Source: Trichoplax adhaerens (lineage: Eukaryota; Placozoa; Uniplacotomia; Trichoplacea; Trichoplacidae). From it: a DNA stretch of 64,000 nucleotides. A model generated the notes under the pieces. That model was not told the origin of the DNA. It worked only from the letters and a program-made list of their open reading frames with translations, and searched no databases. This document shows positions 52,521 through 64,000 of the stretch, one piece after another. The stretch lies in the NCBI RefSeq assembly GCF_000150275.1, contig NW_002060946.1, forward strand, positions 6,466,667-6,530,666, written 5' to 3'. Numbering within the stretch: the first letter of the stretch is position 1; each line of letters starts with the position of its first letter. The position numbers and the translations under genes are program-made.

Positions 52521-54054
52521 ATATAAACATTATTACATTCTTATAAAAATTGCTAATTAACTGATATCGATAATGGTGAAAAGATATCCGAATCGTAATT
52601 AAGCTTTAATCACAACTCTACTATTTCGTGCAAAACTCGATATAATTATAGTGCCTCTAGAGTTGCGTTCTAATTATCTAGAATTATATTATGAACTTTG
52701 ATTATTAATATAAACATTATGACATTCTTACGAAAGTTACTAATTAAGTGATGTCGTTAGCGATGTTGAACTCATCCAAATGTTAGTTAAAAATTTAGTC
52801 AGACTTCTCAACTTGAATCCAGTAATGACATTAGCGATCATGATTTTCCAGTTGCGAGCCGTTATTTTCCAAAAGTAGTGTAACAGATTGGTTAATATGC
52901 AAATTACTGAGCGATAATAAAAAATCTTTGGCAAACAACTATACTAACGGCAAGAACGTTAAATCATGTATGTATGGAAAAGTTTAAATTTTTATGAATC
53001 AAAACTAGCTAATGCAGTAAGTAGGATTACTTAGTAGTAACTGTCATTAAATTTTTTCCATTATTTACATTGTTTCTAATTCACTATGATAGGACAACTT
53101 CAAACATATTCAGCATAGAAATAGTAGACCCAATACAAATGATGTATCCTGAACGCTTACATCTACTATCAGGATAGTCTAATTTACTAGAAAAGTAATA
53201 AGAATTTTATTACACAGAAGGTAGTAGTCAGAAACCTAATAGACTGACAGGTTAATACTATAGAAAATGATATTCTCTAAATCATCTGCGTGTGCAAAAT
53301 GGCTACCGTATGCATCGCCTTATTTAAAAACAGCTACTACTAAATTGATCCTCACTTTATTATCAAACTTTCATATCAAATGAACAACAAAATGATTTGA
53401 TGTAGACCAGCAGCTGACTCATACTTTATTCAATTCAATTTACAACTGTAATCGGCGTAATATTTTACGTCATTTTTTCTAAATTAAAATGATATTCAAT
53501 AAAATCTGATAGCATACCAAAATTTATGATTTATAATTAAGTTGCCACTGTATTTGAACAAGTGTAGATTATTTAAGTTAAAATCTTATTACTTTTATCG
53601 AATTCGGCTTGTCAATTACCGGATATAATATTAAAATGTAATCAGCTCATAAAAATGAAATCTCAAATAAAACTTAATACATTTAAATCAATATTAATCA
53701 AAACTTTACTCCATAATCACGAAAACACTATAAAAGGTTTTATCTCGCTTTCGTCGCTTCATATTACACCGACCAATATCAATTAGAAATTTTACTAATA
53801 CTGATTCTCTTAAAGCAAACTGCTTTGATACGGAAATAGGAATTAACGTCAACATGCAATAATAGCAACGATAGAAATTATGTTACATTATGGAAAGCAA
53901 TTTTAGCACGATAGTGAGTATACAAGTATTCTTTTTTTCATACAGTATAACAGCAAAAAGAACATTTATCATTGTTTCAATGGAGAGGATTTGTATCAAA
54001 GCAGCCGTAGAATTTATCAATATTCGCTCGCAATAGGTATCATAATAAAACAAT

Positions 54055-57000
54055 TTAAGTAGCTGAGTGGATCAATTCATTATCTTCCTCTTCTTCTGAA
54101 CTTTCTTCCGTCATTGTATAATCAATTGATTGCGATGCAGTAGTTGTTCCTGCAGTGTGAGGAGCATTCACTGACGTACCTGTTGATATTCTTTCGTTAA
54201 TGCTACTAGTGATGCTTGGACGATTTTTAATAATCGTAGGGAGACTATCGACAATATCTCTTGTGTTATTCTGGGCAGATTTTTCCATACCAACCGCAGG
54301 TAAAACTGTAGTGTTTCACAATAGGTAAACAAAGAGTTATTTTAAATAATTATGTGTAGAAGTTGCAATCAGTTACAGTAAAGTGTTTAATAAATTCAAC
54401 GACAGCTTCTATCAAACAACTATATACTATTAGCTGTTGAATTATCAAATTGGAATAATCATTGACATAAAATTACCAATTCTACCTTACCCTGTGATCG
54501 ATTTAAATGATAGCCATGTATTAAGGGTGCAGCAGGAGATTTTGCTAGGTTAGAACGTCTCTGTCCATTTTCGTTTCGTTGTTCGGATATTTCCTCCCTA
54601 AAACATTGTGACATTGTATTAATTTAAAGAATTTAATACGGCCTAACCCACATCTTGAATAAAATTCGTTTGATTTCGGTAGTATTTGTAGTTATGCATA
54701 CAAAATAGACTTACTTTACTCCAATCGTATCATAGGTAGAACGTTTAATGTCCATTTCCAATAGCTTCGGAACGCTACTGACTACTGTACTTAAATCATC
54801 AGAAGTAACTAGCGATGATGATGCCTACGTAAAATAATTAAAATTCGTTTACTAAGATTATGATCGTAACTGTTTATAATTGCTAATTACTGATACGTTA
54901 TTATAATGTATTTTGCATATTATTCAGAATAGCTGACTAACCTGCCATGTGCCACTCTTACTCGTCAGTGTTGAAGCATTTTGGCTATCTACAGGAATGT
55001 TTAATTGCGATGTTACAAACGGCATATTGGCAACAGCATTTCGTGAGCCACCTGGCAGTGATCTAGCTCCCATTATAGCAACAGGTGGGTCAGTTTCGTA
55101 ATTAGTTTTAGCAATGTTGTCGGAAATTTTTTCGGCTACAAATCTTTTTAATCTAGAAAATTCATCAAATATAAATAACCGTTTTGAACGTTAGAAAAGA
55201 AGTTTCTTTTTTTATATTTAGTTGGAATAAAACAAAGGATCTAGACTATTTGAATTAGTAAATAAGTTTGTCGCAGAATAAAAGAGATCTTATCAACTGA
55301 CTTGCTCTTATATGTAAATGCAGGCTTGATTAAAAATATGCTATTATTTTGTTCAATGGAGTCAAACGTTGATGTTAACAATTCCGCCAGTTGCAGCCTT
55401 TGTGATGTCATAATTTCTATCTTTTCGCTCCATTTGCTAGCTCTCTGTTTAAAATTAAACAAATCCGGCATAAGTCTTTGAGTATAGGCAATTAATGCAC
55501 ATAGGATATTACAGATACTTAGAATATAGACACTTTACACTGAAACTCTAATTAAATTAATATACATTATGATTCATTTATTTAAGTAATAGAATCGTTT
55601 GGCCTCTTCTTAAAGTTAATACCTTGCTTTGAAATTTTTCCATTTTGGATAAGAGAAATAAAGTGTTATCATCGAGTTCCTTTTTACGCCTTAAAGTACC
55701 TAAAAGAAAGTTTTATGAGCGATTAGATAGATTTGTGTTTCATTAGGCGTTAACAGAAACAATTTATATTTGGTTAATTGGATTTATCCCACCCCCTCTC
55801 CTCTAGGATAAAATAAATAGAGCGTCTTATTATAAAAGTCTTTAAAGTACTATTGTTATCGTTTGCTAGTGAATAATTTGTTAATTAAATCATATGTAAG
55901 AATATCACATGTATTCTTACTACCATGCTTCATTTCGCAGGGCAAAAAGTTGTATCTGGTTCAAGATGCCTGAATACAGCATTAATTCCTTACCTTCTAA
56001 GTTTTTCATCTGACAATGATGGGTGTATTTGTTAACAAGACACGCTAGTAGCTTTCCAGGTAATGATGTATAATTATCCATGCCTTTCATAGATTCCTTT
56101 ATCAAGCAAGGAATTAATAAGCAACTAGACGTTCGAATAGAGTATCTTGTATATTTACGTACGTAGCTATCATACCTTATAGGCATTTTCCGATAGACTA
56201 CCAATATTAAGAGCTCGTTTTAACGATTTCGCGTTTCTTTCAGCATCTTTACGAGTAAACATAATTGGTGAAGCAGAAGTAGTCTATAGAATTGAAATTT
56301 CAAAAGCAATGCCTTAATTTAATTGCAATTCTGAAGCTTTAATAGAATTATATATAGTATAAGCGGTAATAATAGGATATAAATGCAACCCTCGAATTGC
56401 AATCCTATAATTTTATTAATAATAATACTAGATTAATTTTTTTACCGGTGCTTCTTTATGATCACTTGGACTAGTTCGAGGTGATAATGATAGCGTGCTA
56501 GATTTTCGATTTCCAATGATTGCTCGTGCTTCTTTCGGCGTAATTGCTCTGGGAGGTAATTCAGAATTTCTAATTTCCTATGATTTAGAATAATCGTCCG
56601 AAAATTGTCTTAGACAATACGTTTATCAAATTTACAATCAATTAAGGGATCAGTTATTTTATAATCATTTTGCTAATTATAGGAATGTTATAAGTAAGTT
56701 AGGAACTTATAATAGATAGCTTATTTAACAGTGATGTAAAATTACCGCTTTTAATTGAGTTATAACACGTTGCATTTCTGAAATCGTTGTTGAACTTGCA
56801 TTCAGCTCTTTTTGACGGAGGTCAAACTGATTTAGAAGTTCATTTTGACTGAAATTTTACGTATTAGGAAGGTTGATTAGTGCAAGGAAATTAAATCCAT
56901 TTGTTTACAAGTAAAATTATAAAATTTCAAGTTCTGTCTAGCTATCAATCACAGTATAAAAATAAACATACAGTTTCTCAGCTAATTCCCTCAGTTCACT

Positions 57001-60000
57001 TTCATCAGCTTTTTCAGGAATCTGAGGCACTAGTATCGGAGGCTCCATGGCTTTTTGTTTCTAATTATTTGCAATAGAAATGATAATTGAAATAATTCAT
57101 TCCATCAGTAATAAACAAATCATCACGTAGCAATAACTTACCAATGTGGAAAGTGTGCTAACCAAGTTATCAACAATAATTTGTTGAATTTGACTTAGTA
57201 CTATAAGAAAATAGATCAGACATCAAATCGTTTGAGCCAAAATCAATCTAGCTATGCTTTATAATTAGTATACGACGAATAAATAATATACTGTAAGCAT
57301 ACCTAATTCTACGTGGCAACGTATAACGGTAACTTGTTCACCAATTCTTTCGTCCTAATCATGATATTTTTTAGAATCAAATCTCCATATGTATTGTCGT
57401 GAAAGCAGAATGAAGCCTAGAAAATACTATTCTCAGATATACTACTTCTGCAAATATACTCGTACCTTGCTAAACTGAACCGGTTGAATATCTCGAAGTG
57501 ATTGTGCAGCAGAGTAAAAGTCTATAAAAAAATCGATAGATTACTACATCGAGAATATCTTTAGATAGTTAAATCATGCAATGAATAAATATTAGATGCT
57601 ACATACCTTGATCATTTAAGTAACCACTTAAGCTATCTTTAAATTTTATGACGAATTGATAGCTTTTCAATAGCTGTTATGGAGCAATGAAATAAAAAAA
57701 GACTAAACATGAGATGAACTGGTGCTGTACAATATGTAATAGTAATCTGTTATGCATCTAGTATAAACCTCGTCTACGGCAGGATGTTCAGAAAGTAAGG
57801 GAGAAATTTGCCTATTGAAGTAGTTATATGTTCAGAATTAAATCAATTACCTTACTAATAACAAACTACAGTAATATGACAAAATTAAAACAACATACCG
57901 TGTTGGTACAGAAGTAATACCACTATAAGTTTTGTTATCCAAGTTCAAATTAGTGGAAACGTTGTAATCAATTTCAGTATATTGTGGAACGTAATGTTCA
58001 TAGGAAGGTAATTTATACTCAGGTAGATTAAATTCGCCAATAGAAAATGTCTCCAGTGGCTTGCCTGTTGTGCTATCCTCTGTGCCTGATGCTCTACTAG
58101 GCAGGCTACCTTGGCCAGCTGAGGAATCAAATGCAACTGCTGTAACTGGTTTACCTGCAGATGCAACCCTATTTTTCTGAACACTGGATGGACGTCCTGG
58201 ATCATTCTTACGCAATTTATCCGCAGCACCATCATAAGGCATATTCGACCTATCTAAGATACCGCCATAAGGTGTTTCAAGAGGTAAACCTGTTGTTGGA
58301 TCGACTAAAATTTGATTCATTCGATTATTCGTCCCGTAACGTCCTGGACTATCGGCAGTTGCAGCTCTGCGGTGCTCTTGAGGCGATCGACGACTATTGC
58401 TATCAAAACGCCGATGAGAACTGCTAGAACTTGGCTTACGAGGAGAACGTTGTAGAGGAGGTAATTCTCGTGATAACTGAGCAACATCAATATTGCGAGG
58501 ATAATCATCAGGAAAAACATCAGTCGACGCTTGTCCTTGATTACTTGCTTGAGCATGAGCATATTTATTAGACATACCCTCAATATATCGTGCAAACTGT
58601 AAGTTAACATCACGGAGGGCAACATTTTGTTTGGCTTGCTGCGAATTGGTTGCCTGTCCCAACGCGCTTGCATTACCTCCAACTGATTGATTTAATTCAA
58701 ATGCACGAATGCGTCCAATGTTTTCGAGCAATTTCGAATTATCTCCTGTTAAAGTCATATTATTTATTTGATTTATTTTATCAGGATCATTACTTTGACT
58801 GGGAGCAGCAAGTTGAGTCCGTGCATCGCCAATGATTCCTCTATCTGCCATAGTTAATTGACCAAATCTATTACTAATTTTCATAGCGTGATTGGGTAAA
58901 TCACTAGTATGAATGACTTGGCTATTCTGCGTTTGCGATGTATTTTTTTGCGCTTCCGCTTGCTGTGGAATACTAGGAGGTCGACTTTGCAAAACTGATG
59001 AATTCTGAGCTAAAATTTGCACTGCCACTTCTACTGGAATGCTTGTCATTTGAGAAACTAATTTTACTGCAGTTTCATTTGGAACATTCGATGGAATTTG
59101 TCGTAATGCTTCACGTAAAATCTGACTAGCAGTTAATTGCACATCAGCAGGGATCGATTCAATATCTTTTGCTGAATAAGTAGAGTACTTTGCAACAGTA
59201 TCGTCCTGAAGTTCTCCGCTTGGTTTTGGAAACTGAAAGTACTCTAAAGCTTGCTTAGTCATACTATTTGCATTTCCATTCCCTGCTGTCTGGAAATTAG
59301 TTGCGTTTATCCCCGGAACAAATGTACTCATAGAAGCAATTGGCTGTATACCAGCCATTTGTGTTGCAAATCCTACATCAATGCAAACACGTTAAGCGTT
59401 AGCTATAATGAGATAAACCGTGGATGTGATCAAGATATCCTAGTAATAAGTCATAACCTGTTTGGTTTGATATAATAGCTTCAGTCGCTTTTTCTTGCTG
59501 AAGAGCAACTAAACTCTCTACTTTAGGGAATTCACCAGCGCCTTTAACTGTAACTTCCTGCTTACCTACCAGTGGACTCCTTGCACTACCTGGAGGAATA
59601 GATGGCAAATCACTAGCTGTAGCGTTACTTCCAGCACTGCGATGAGGAGTTGCTCTGGAGCTGTGCTCTGGACTTAGAATACTACTTCCTTGATTGATGA
59701 TATCATCGATATTCGTGCTTCCTGGATTATTTTCATACAGCATATCAGAGACAGTAGCTCTCTAAAAATGAGTATAAAATCATAGCGTAAAATAATTATA
59801 AAAGCGCTATATTTTTATAAAGTTGGTTAGAAAGTAGCCGGTTAGCGGCTGAAATACTAACCCATTTCTCTCTTAATTGTAAGCGTTCCTCCTAAATGAA
59901 GAAATACATCGAGTTATTACGAAAGTTCAACTTTTACACATGTCTAAGGCTTTTTTAGATCACAGAATAGGAATTGATATTCACTATGGTACAAAACTAC

Positions 60001-63000
60001 GATTGCTTGGTAGTCTATGAGCTAAAGCCAATTGACAGTAGCGTACCCCTTAAATATCATTTTAAAAAGGAGTTAACTACTCGTATATTAGCCAATCATA
60101 AACAGTGTAAAAAGAAGATCTTAAGACTATATCAACATTAATATATTTTGAGGGTAAAGATTCTGAGCATACCAGTTTCTGGACCTCATTTCCGGCCTAC
60201 ATAAAAGTGTAAATTAGAACAAATTGGTTCATGTTAAGAGACTACTCTACTGGTGTTATATATTCTACTTCGAACAATATTTAAATAATATTTTTTTTAC
60301 TTTATTACTATGTCTGATCAATTTGTAAGCTCTAAAAGCAATATATAACATAATTTACGCTCTAAATTTACCAGTTGATCTGCTTTGGATAACATCTCCA
60401 CGCTCTTTTTCAATTTTTCTTCTAAATCATGCTTTTCCTTTATCGATGTATATGTCAATTAGATTTAAATGCAATTAGCAACGTATTCAATCACGCTTCT
60501 AGTAAAGATGAAATTAAAGAAATATAACGGTATCACTGCCAGGTAAATGTAGTCTCTCAATGACTAATAGATGAATGTAATCGATAGCTTAAAGTATTGC
60601 AAATAGGTGAAATAAAACGTAAAAGCCATCAAATAAACAGACTTTGATATAATCCTATAAATTCTGGGTATGTCTATTCCATTAACTTTTCGAAAGTCCA
60701 ATATTTTAAGATTTCCCAATTTGAGATCTTTAGCCCCTTATAACTACGGCTTTCAATAAATAGCGGTATTTAATTCTTACCTTGCCATATTTAGTTCTAT
60801 CATTGAGATTTTGCGCTTTTAGGGCTACAATTTGTTTCTGATACTAAAATATCATAAAAGATTAAGTGGTAATATTATTTACTTTTTAGTAATGCTGCAT
60901 AAAACTCGTTAGACACCTGCTGCATGATTTAGAAACCTAGTTTACTGATTATAATTTAGAAAATATTAAATAGATAGATAAATTCACCGAACTTTGGCGA
61001 TCATCTTGAACTCAATTGTAACCATCTATGTCGCATAAACAACTTTACCCTTTGTTTCATTGCTTCCATTTTTTTTAGCGCATCTTTCCTCTTCGATACC
61101 GACTAAGATAAAAAGCAAGGAATTAGTTTTAGTTATAGTTAACAGAAAGCAGGAAACTGATTAATTGTAAGAGCTAAATGGAGAATCTGCCAATACCATA
61201 GTGCGATATTCTTTAAATTTCTCGGGTAATTCTTCAGGATTAATATCATCCTTTGAAGAAAAAGATCATAGATTCAATTAGCTTAGCACTTTACGATGGG
61301 TATGCAGTTAATATCTATAATTAATTATCAGTATCATAGCGACTCTTACCCACTCGGCTTCTTCTTCATCGATTTCCGATACTAAATCTAAGTCACTTTC
61401 TGAAGTAGCCCGCCGAAAGAAATTTGATCGAGGTTGGCTTGGTGTTGGCGAGGTATTAGGCGACGAAGAATTAGAAGATGAATTTTGACTTTTGCTATTA
61501 TTGCGTCGATTCTTTTTACTTTTCTTGCCCTTTAAAGATCCATCAGGACCTTTACCGCCTTTTTTCTTGCTTTTATCCTTATTTTGCAACAAATCACTCA
61601 ATATCGATTCCAACTGAGACTGACGTCGATTAATTTGCGGCAATTCCTTTGCCTCAACACTTTTCTCTTCTGAAACATTCTTCTTATCGCCAGTGTCACC
61701 AACTTGGGCTTGCTCTTGTTGGCCAGTTTCTTTTCACCAAGTAAAATTCAAGCATAAATAAATTAATTCTTCTGTTTATTGTATTGAATACGTCTCTATC
61801 CAGTGGATAGCAGGTATAGGCAACATTAATGATAAACTATAATGAAGTCTAGCAAAATGAATTGATGAGCAAACCGTAGACTAGAAGCATACCGACAATC
61901 TTCTGAAAGTGCGATTGACAATTACATCTTACCTTCCTTTCCTTTAGATTCTTTATTACCAATTCCTTTCAATTTATGAGCTAATTCGACCACAGATCCA
62001 GTATCTGCTTGTGAACCTCTACTCTTGGGATCAATATTTGTATCGATAACAATACCAGTAGCTAAACTACTCCGGCGTGAATCTGCAACGCTGCCGCTGC
62101 CTCCATCTCCATCTTTAATTTTCTGTAGCAATTAAAATAATGCACATGTTAATCATAGTACAAAACCAGCAATCTATCCATATAGAAATTCGTTTCACTA
62201 CTCGGGTAGTGTCTATCAGTTACCAGCTGAATATGTATTACTAGCTTATACAGTATTCATATGACATCACTAAAATAAGTGATCAGGTATAGCATTTCTA
62301 AATTTTTTGCTTACAGTATAATTGCTAGATTCATAAAAAGAGCAAATTTTTCGCAAGTACATCACATGGTATTGGAAAATAGGTATTGGTCCTTGATGTA
62401 TTTGCTTACCTTAACTGTAGACTTTGTGATTTTCGCCATTGATTTCGTTCGTGATAATTTTCTGGATCTAGTAGTAGAAGAAGCGGCAGAATTCTTACGG
62501 TTAAATGACGATTTACGACGACGATGGGAGCTAGGCTCGGGAGAGAGTCTATTTGGATCATTCATTGACGGACTTTCACTGCGGGCATCCATTTCAGGCG
62601 ATGGAGTTATCCATCGCCTTGTGCGCTCAGGTTCACTATCCTTTCTGGGTGTGCTATGCTTCTCCGGGCTTGGAGCTTGAGTCTAGTTTTCGATCGATAT
62701 AGAAAACTTTAGAACCTATTCACAAGCTAATATAGCTTCTATCATCGTAATAAGTCGTCATTCCGTCATCAAGCACCTATCATAAACTTACAGCGATACT
62801 CTCGTGCAACTTTTTTGAATGTTCATCTTGCACCTTTTTCAGCTCCTGCGAATACTCCTTTTTTAATTCTTCAATAGTGCGTTGATGCTTTGTTTCTAGA
62901 TCTAGTAGTCACCAAACAAGTATGCAAGTTTTATTTATAATTGTTAATAATTACGGCTAGTAATTTAATTAACCGCTATAGTTAATAGGACTATTAACGG

Positions 63001-63987
63001 CTTTAACTAGATCCTAGACCATTTACGATGCTTTGGTACAGATTTAATAATCATGATTAAGCTAGTTAGATAATATAAGTAGTTAATTCTATCTTTACCT
63101 TTCTTAGTTTTCTCCTTAACTTCATCTATTAAGATTTGCCGATCTCTAATCGTTGTTTGGCGATCTTGATTTGGAGAAGTCATTTGCGTACTGATACCAT
63201 CCATTGATGCTTGACTTGATAATCTCACTTTTAATCTTCTCTTTTCAAGGAATTTTTCCGCTGCTTCTTCAGCTTTACTCGCAGCCTTCATATCCTCAAT
63301 TTGCTATTAAACGAATTAAGAAATCAGTACCATATTTCTAACATAGATGCACTATGGAGGATTGAGATTAAAGCAGACTAAGAATGCTATAATATCTACC
63401 TGTCGGGCTTTCTGTAGCGCCATAGTTTTAACCTCATTTTGCTCTCGAAGATCATCCACCGCAGTTGCATCTCTCTAATAATATATCATAAGTATAGTTG
63501 TATATTAATTAAAAGATTAAGCCAGATCTTTTCAAAATTATATCTTCTCCATTTCTTCAATTAATCATTAATGAAATTAAATTACCTTTAATGTGTCATT
63601 CATTATAGTCAATCTATGGCGGAAATTGTATATCATGTTATTCATATCTTAATCATCCTTACTTTTGATAAAATTATTCAAAATTGATACCGTAAAAAAT
63701 CAATACGTCTACCGTACTTTTTAATTTCCTTATCTTTAGCATCAGTTACTAATGTTAATTCCTTAATTTTCTTTTCTTTCTCTTGGACTTCTATACTCAA
63801 TTAAGTGATCATGCAAATTGTATTTAGTGAATAAGTGCGTATAATGATATCATATTGTCTTTGATTAATTAATTAACTAAATTATTATCATGAGATATTA
63901 CTTATTTGCGTATCGTCGAGTCTTGTTGTTAAACTAATAAGATCATCACGAGTTTGGGCTAAAGATTTCTCTAGCTTTTTCTTACTC
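54055..63987 (-). CDS. Large coiled-coil / low-complexity protein, 3' part, at least 31 exons; 5' end beyond the window
   Basis: I do not recognise the family. Exons: 63987-63902, 63790-63713, 63647-63586, 63474-63400, 63303-63099, 62901-62792, 62682-62410, 62122-61933, 61729-61350, 61250-61197, 61102-61049, 60843-60781, 60437-60372, 59891-59862, 59761-59458, 59372-57899, 57662-57607, 57521-57466, 57354-57303, 57200-57142, 57060-56972, 56848-56746, 56577-56446, 56283-56176, 56096-55994, 55699-55623, 55475-55302, 55152-54942, 54824-54715, 54597-54491, 54305-54055; about 1,730 aa. The N-side is Lys/Glu heptad coiled coil (VQEKEKKIKELTLVTDAKDK). Ser/Arg- and Lys-rich linkers follow (SSHRRRKSSFNRKN), then more coiled coil, a 491-codon Ser/Gln/Asn-rich exon, more helices, and an acidic tail (EESSEEEEDNELIHSAT). 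Phases agree except between 55623 and 55475, where the assigned junction is out of frame. The 59458/59372 intron would be only 85 bp, and its donor is weak. A cytoskeletal or scaffold role is a guess. Confidence 0.85.
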
Positions 63988-64000
63988 CTATAAGTTTACA

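Larger units (their letters stand above)
45491..54054. other. Long AT-rich spacer with repeats, no supported gene
   Basis: Open frames on both strands are short, hydrophobic or Asn/Lys-rich by base composition, and lack motifs or splice chains. The notable contents are the 47.3-49.0 kb repeat family and the GC-rich island near 52.2-52.5 kb, listed separately. No RNA gene was recognised. Confidence 0.5.

Noticed and set aside
58161-59475. Plus-strand open frames opposite the long exon
   Set aside because: They are antisense shadows of the 57899-59372 exon of the coiled-coil gene.
62279-62680. Plus-strand open frame of 133 codons
   Set aside because: It is antisense to an exon of the coiled-coil gene (62682-62410), whose frame fits its neighbours.

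Overview
The window looks like nuclear DNA of an early-branching animal. It is AT-rich, with compact protein-coding genes broken by many GT-AG introns, wide gene-poor spacers, and families (VPS72/YL1, proteasome PSMB4, an M13 neprilysin/ECE-like ectopeptidase) that together suggest a metazoan. Small introns, low GC and gene spacing fit a placozoan (Trichoplax/Hoilungia type), but that is inference; nothing here fixes the species. I see no tRNA, rRNA, CRISPR, phage or autonomous transposon gene.

Layout. 1-5.2 kb: a possible last exon of a plus-strand gene at 55-101, then spacer with two tandem-repeat arrays. 5.2-13.8 kb, minus: a complete M13 zinc metallopeptidase in 16 exons, each joined in phase (about 776 aa). 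13.8-25.2 kb: spacer; its last 4 kb is crowded with tandem repeats, palindromic GTACTGTAC-type motifs, poly-G tracts and a fold-back. 25.2-26.5 kb, plus: VPS72/YL1 in two exons. 26.5-35.7 kb: AT-rich spacer with two possible small exons. 35.7-36.4 kb, plus: last exon of an unrecognised Ser/Pro-rich protein. 38.3-40.2 kb, minus: proteasome subunit beta type-4 in 8 exons. 40.2-41.6 kb: a three-copy GTAC-rich array and a second fold-back. 43.3-45.4 kb, minus: an intronless alkyl sulfatase of bacterial type with its own TATA box. 45.5-54.0 kb: spacer with a diverged duplication of about 0.6 kb and a small GC-rich repeat island. 54.1-64.0 kb, minus: the 3' part of a large coiled-coil/low-complexity protein with at least 31 exons; its 5' end lies beyond the window.

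The genes do not form a pathway: VPS72 is chromatin machinery (SRCAP/p400), PSMB4 is a 20S proteasome ring subunit, the M13 enzyme is predicted to be a type II membrane ectopeptidase, and the sulfatase should hydrolyse primary or secondary alkyl sulfates. The most striking item is the sulfatase: a bacterial-type enzyme with all metal ligands, no introns and visibly higher GC, sitting between intron-rich animal genes, which is what an old horizontally acquired gene would look like. The second theme is the palindromic GTAC repeat family, confined to spacers and concentrated next to gene starts.

Exon boundaries were worked out by hand from reading frames, splice consensus and intron phase. Family assignments rest on remembered family motifs, not on database searches.
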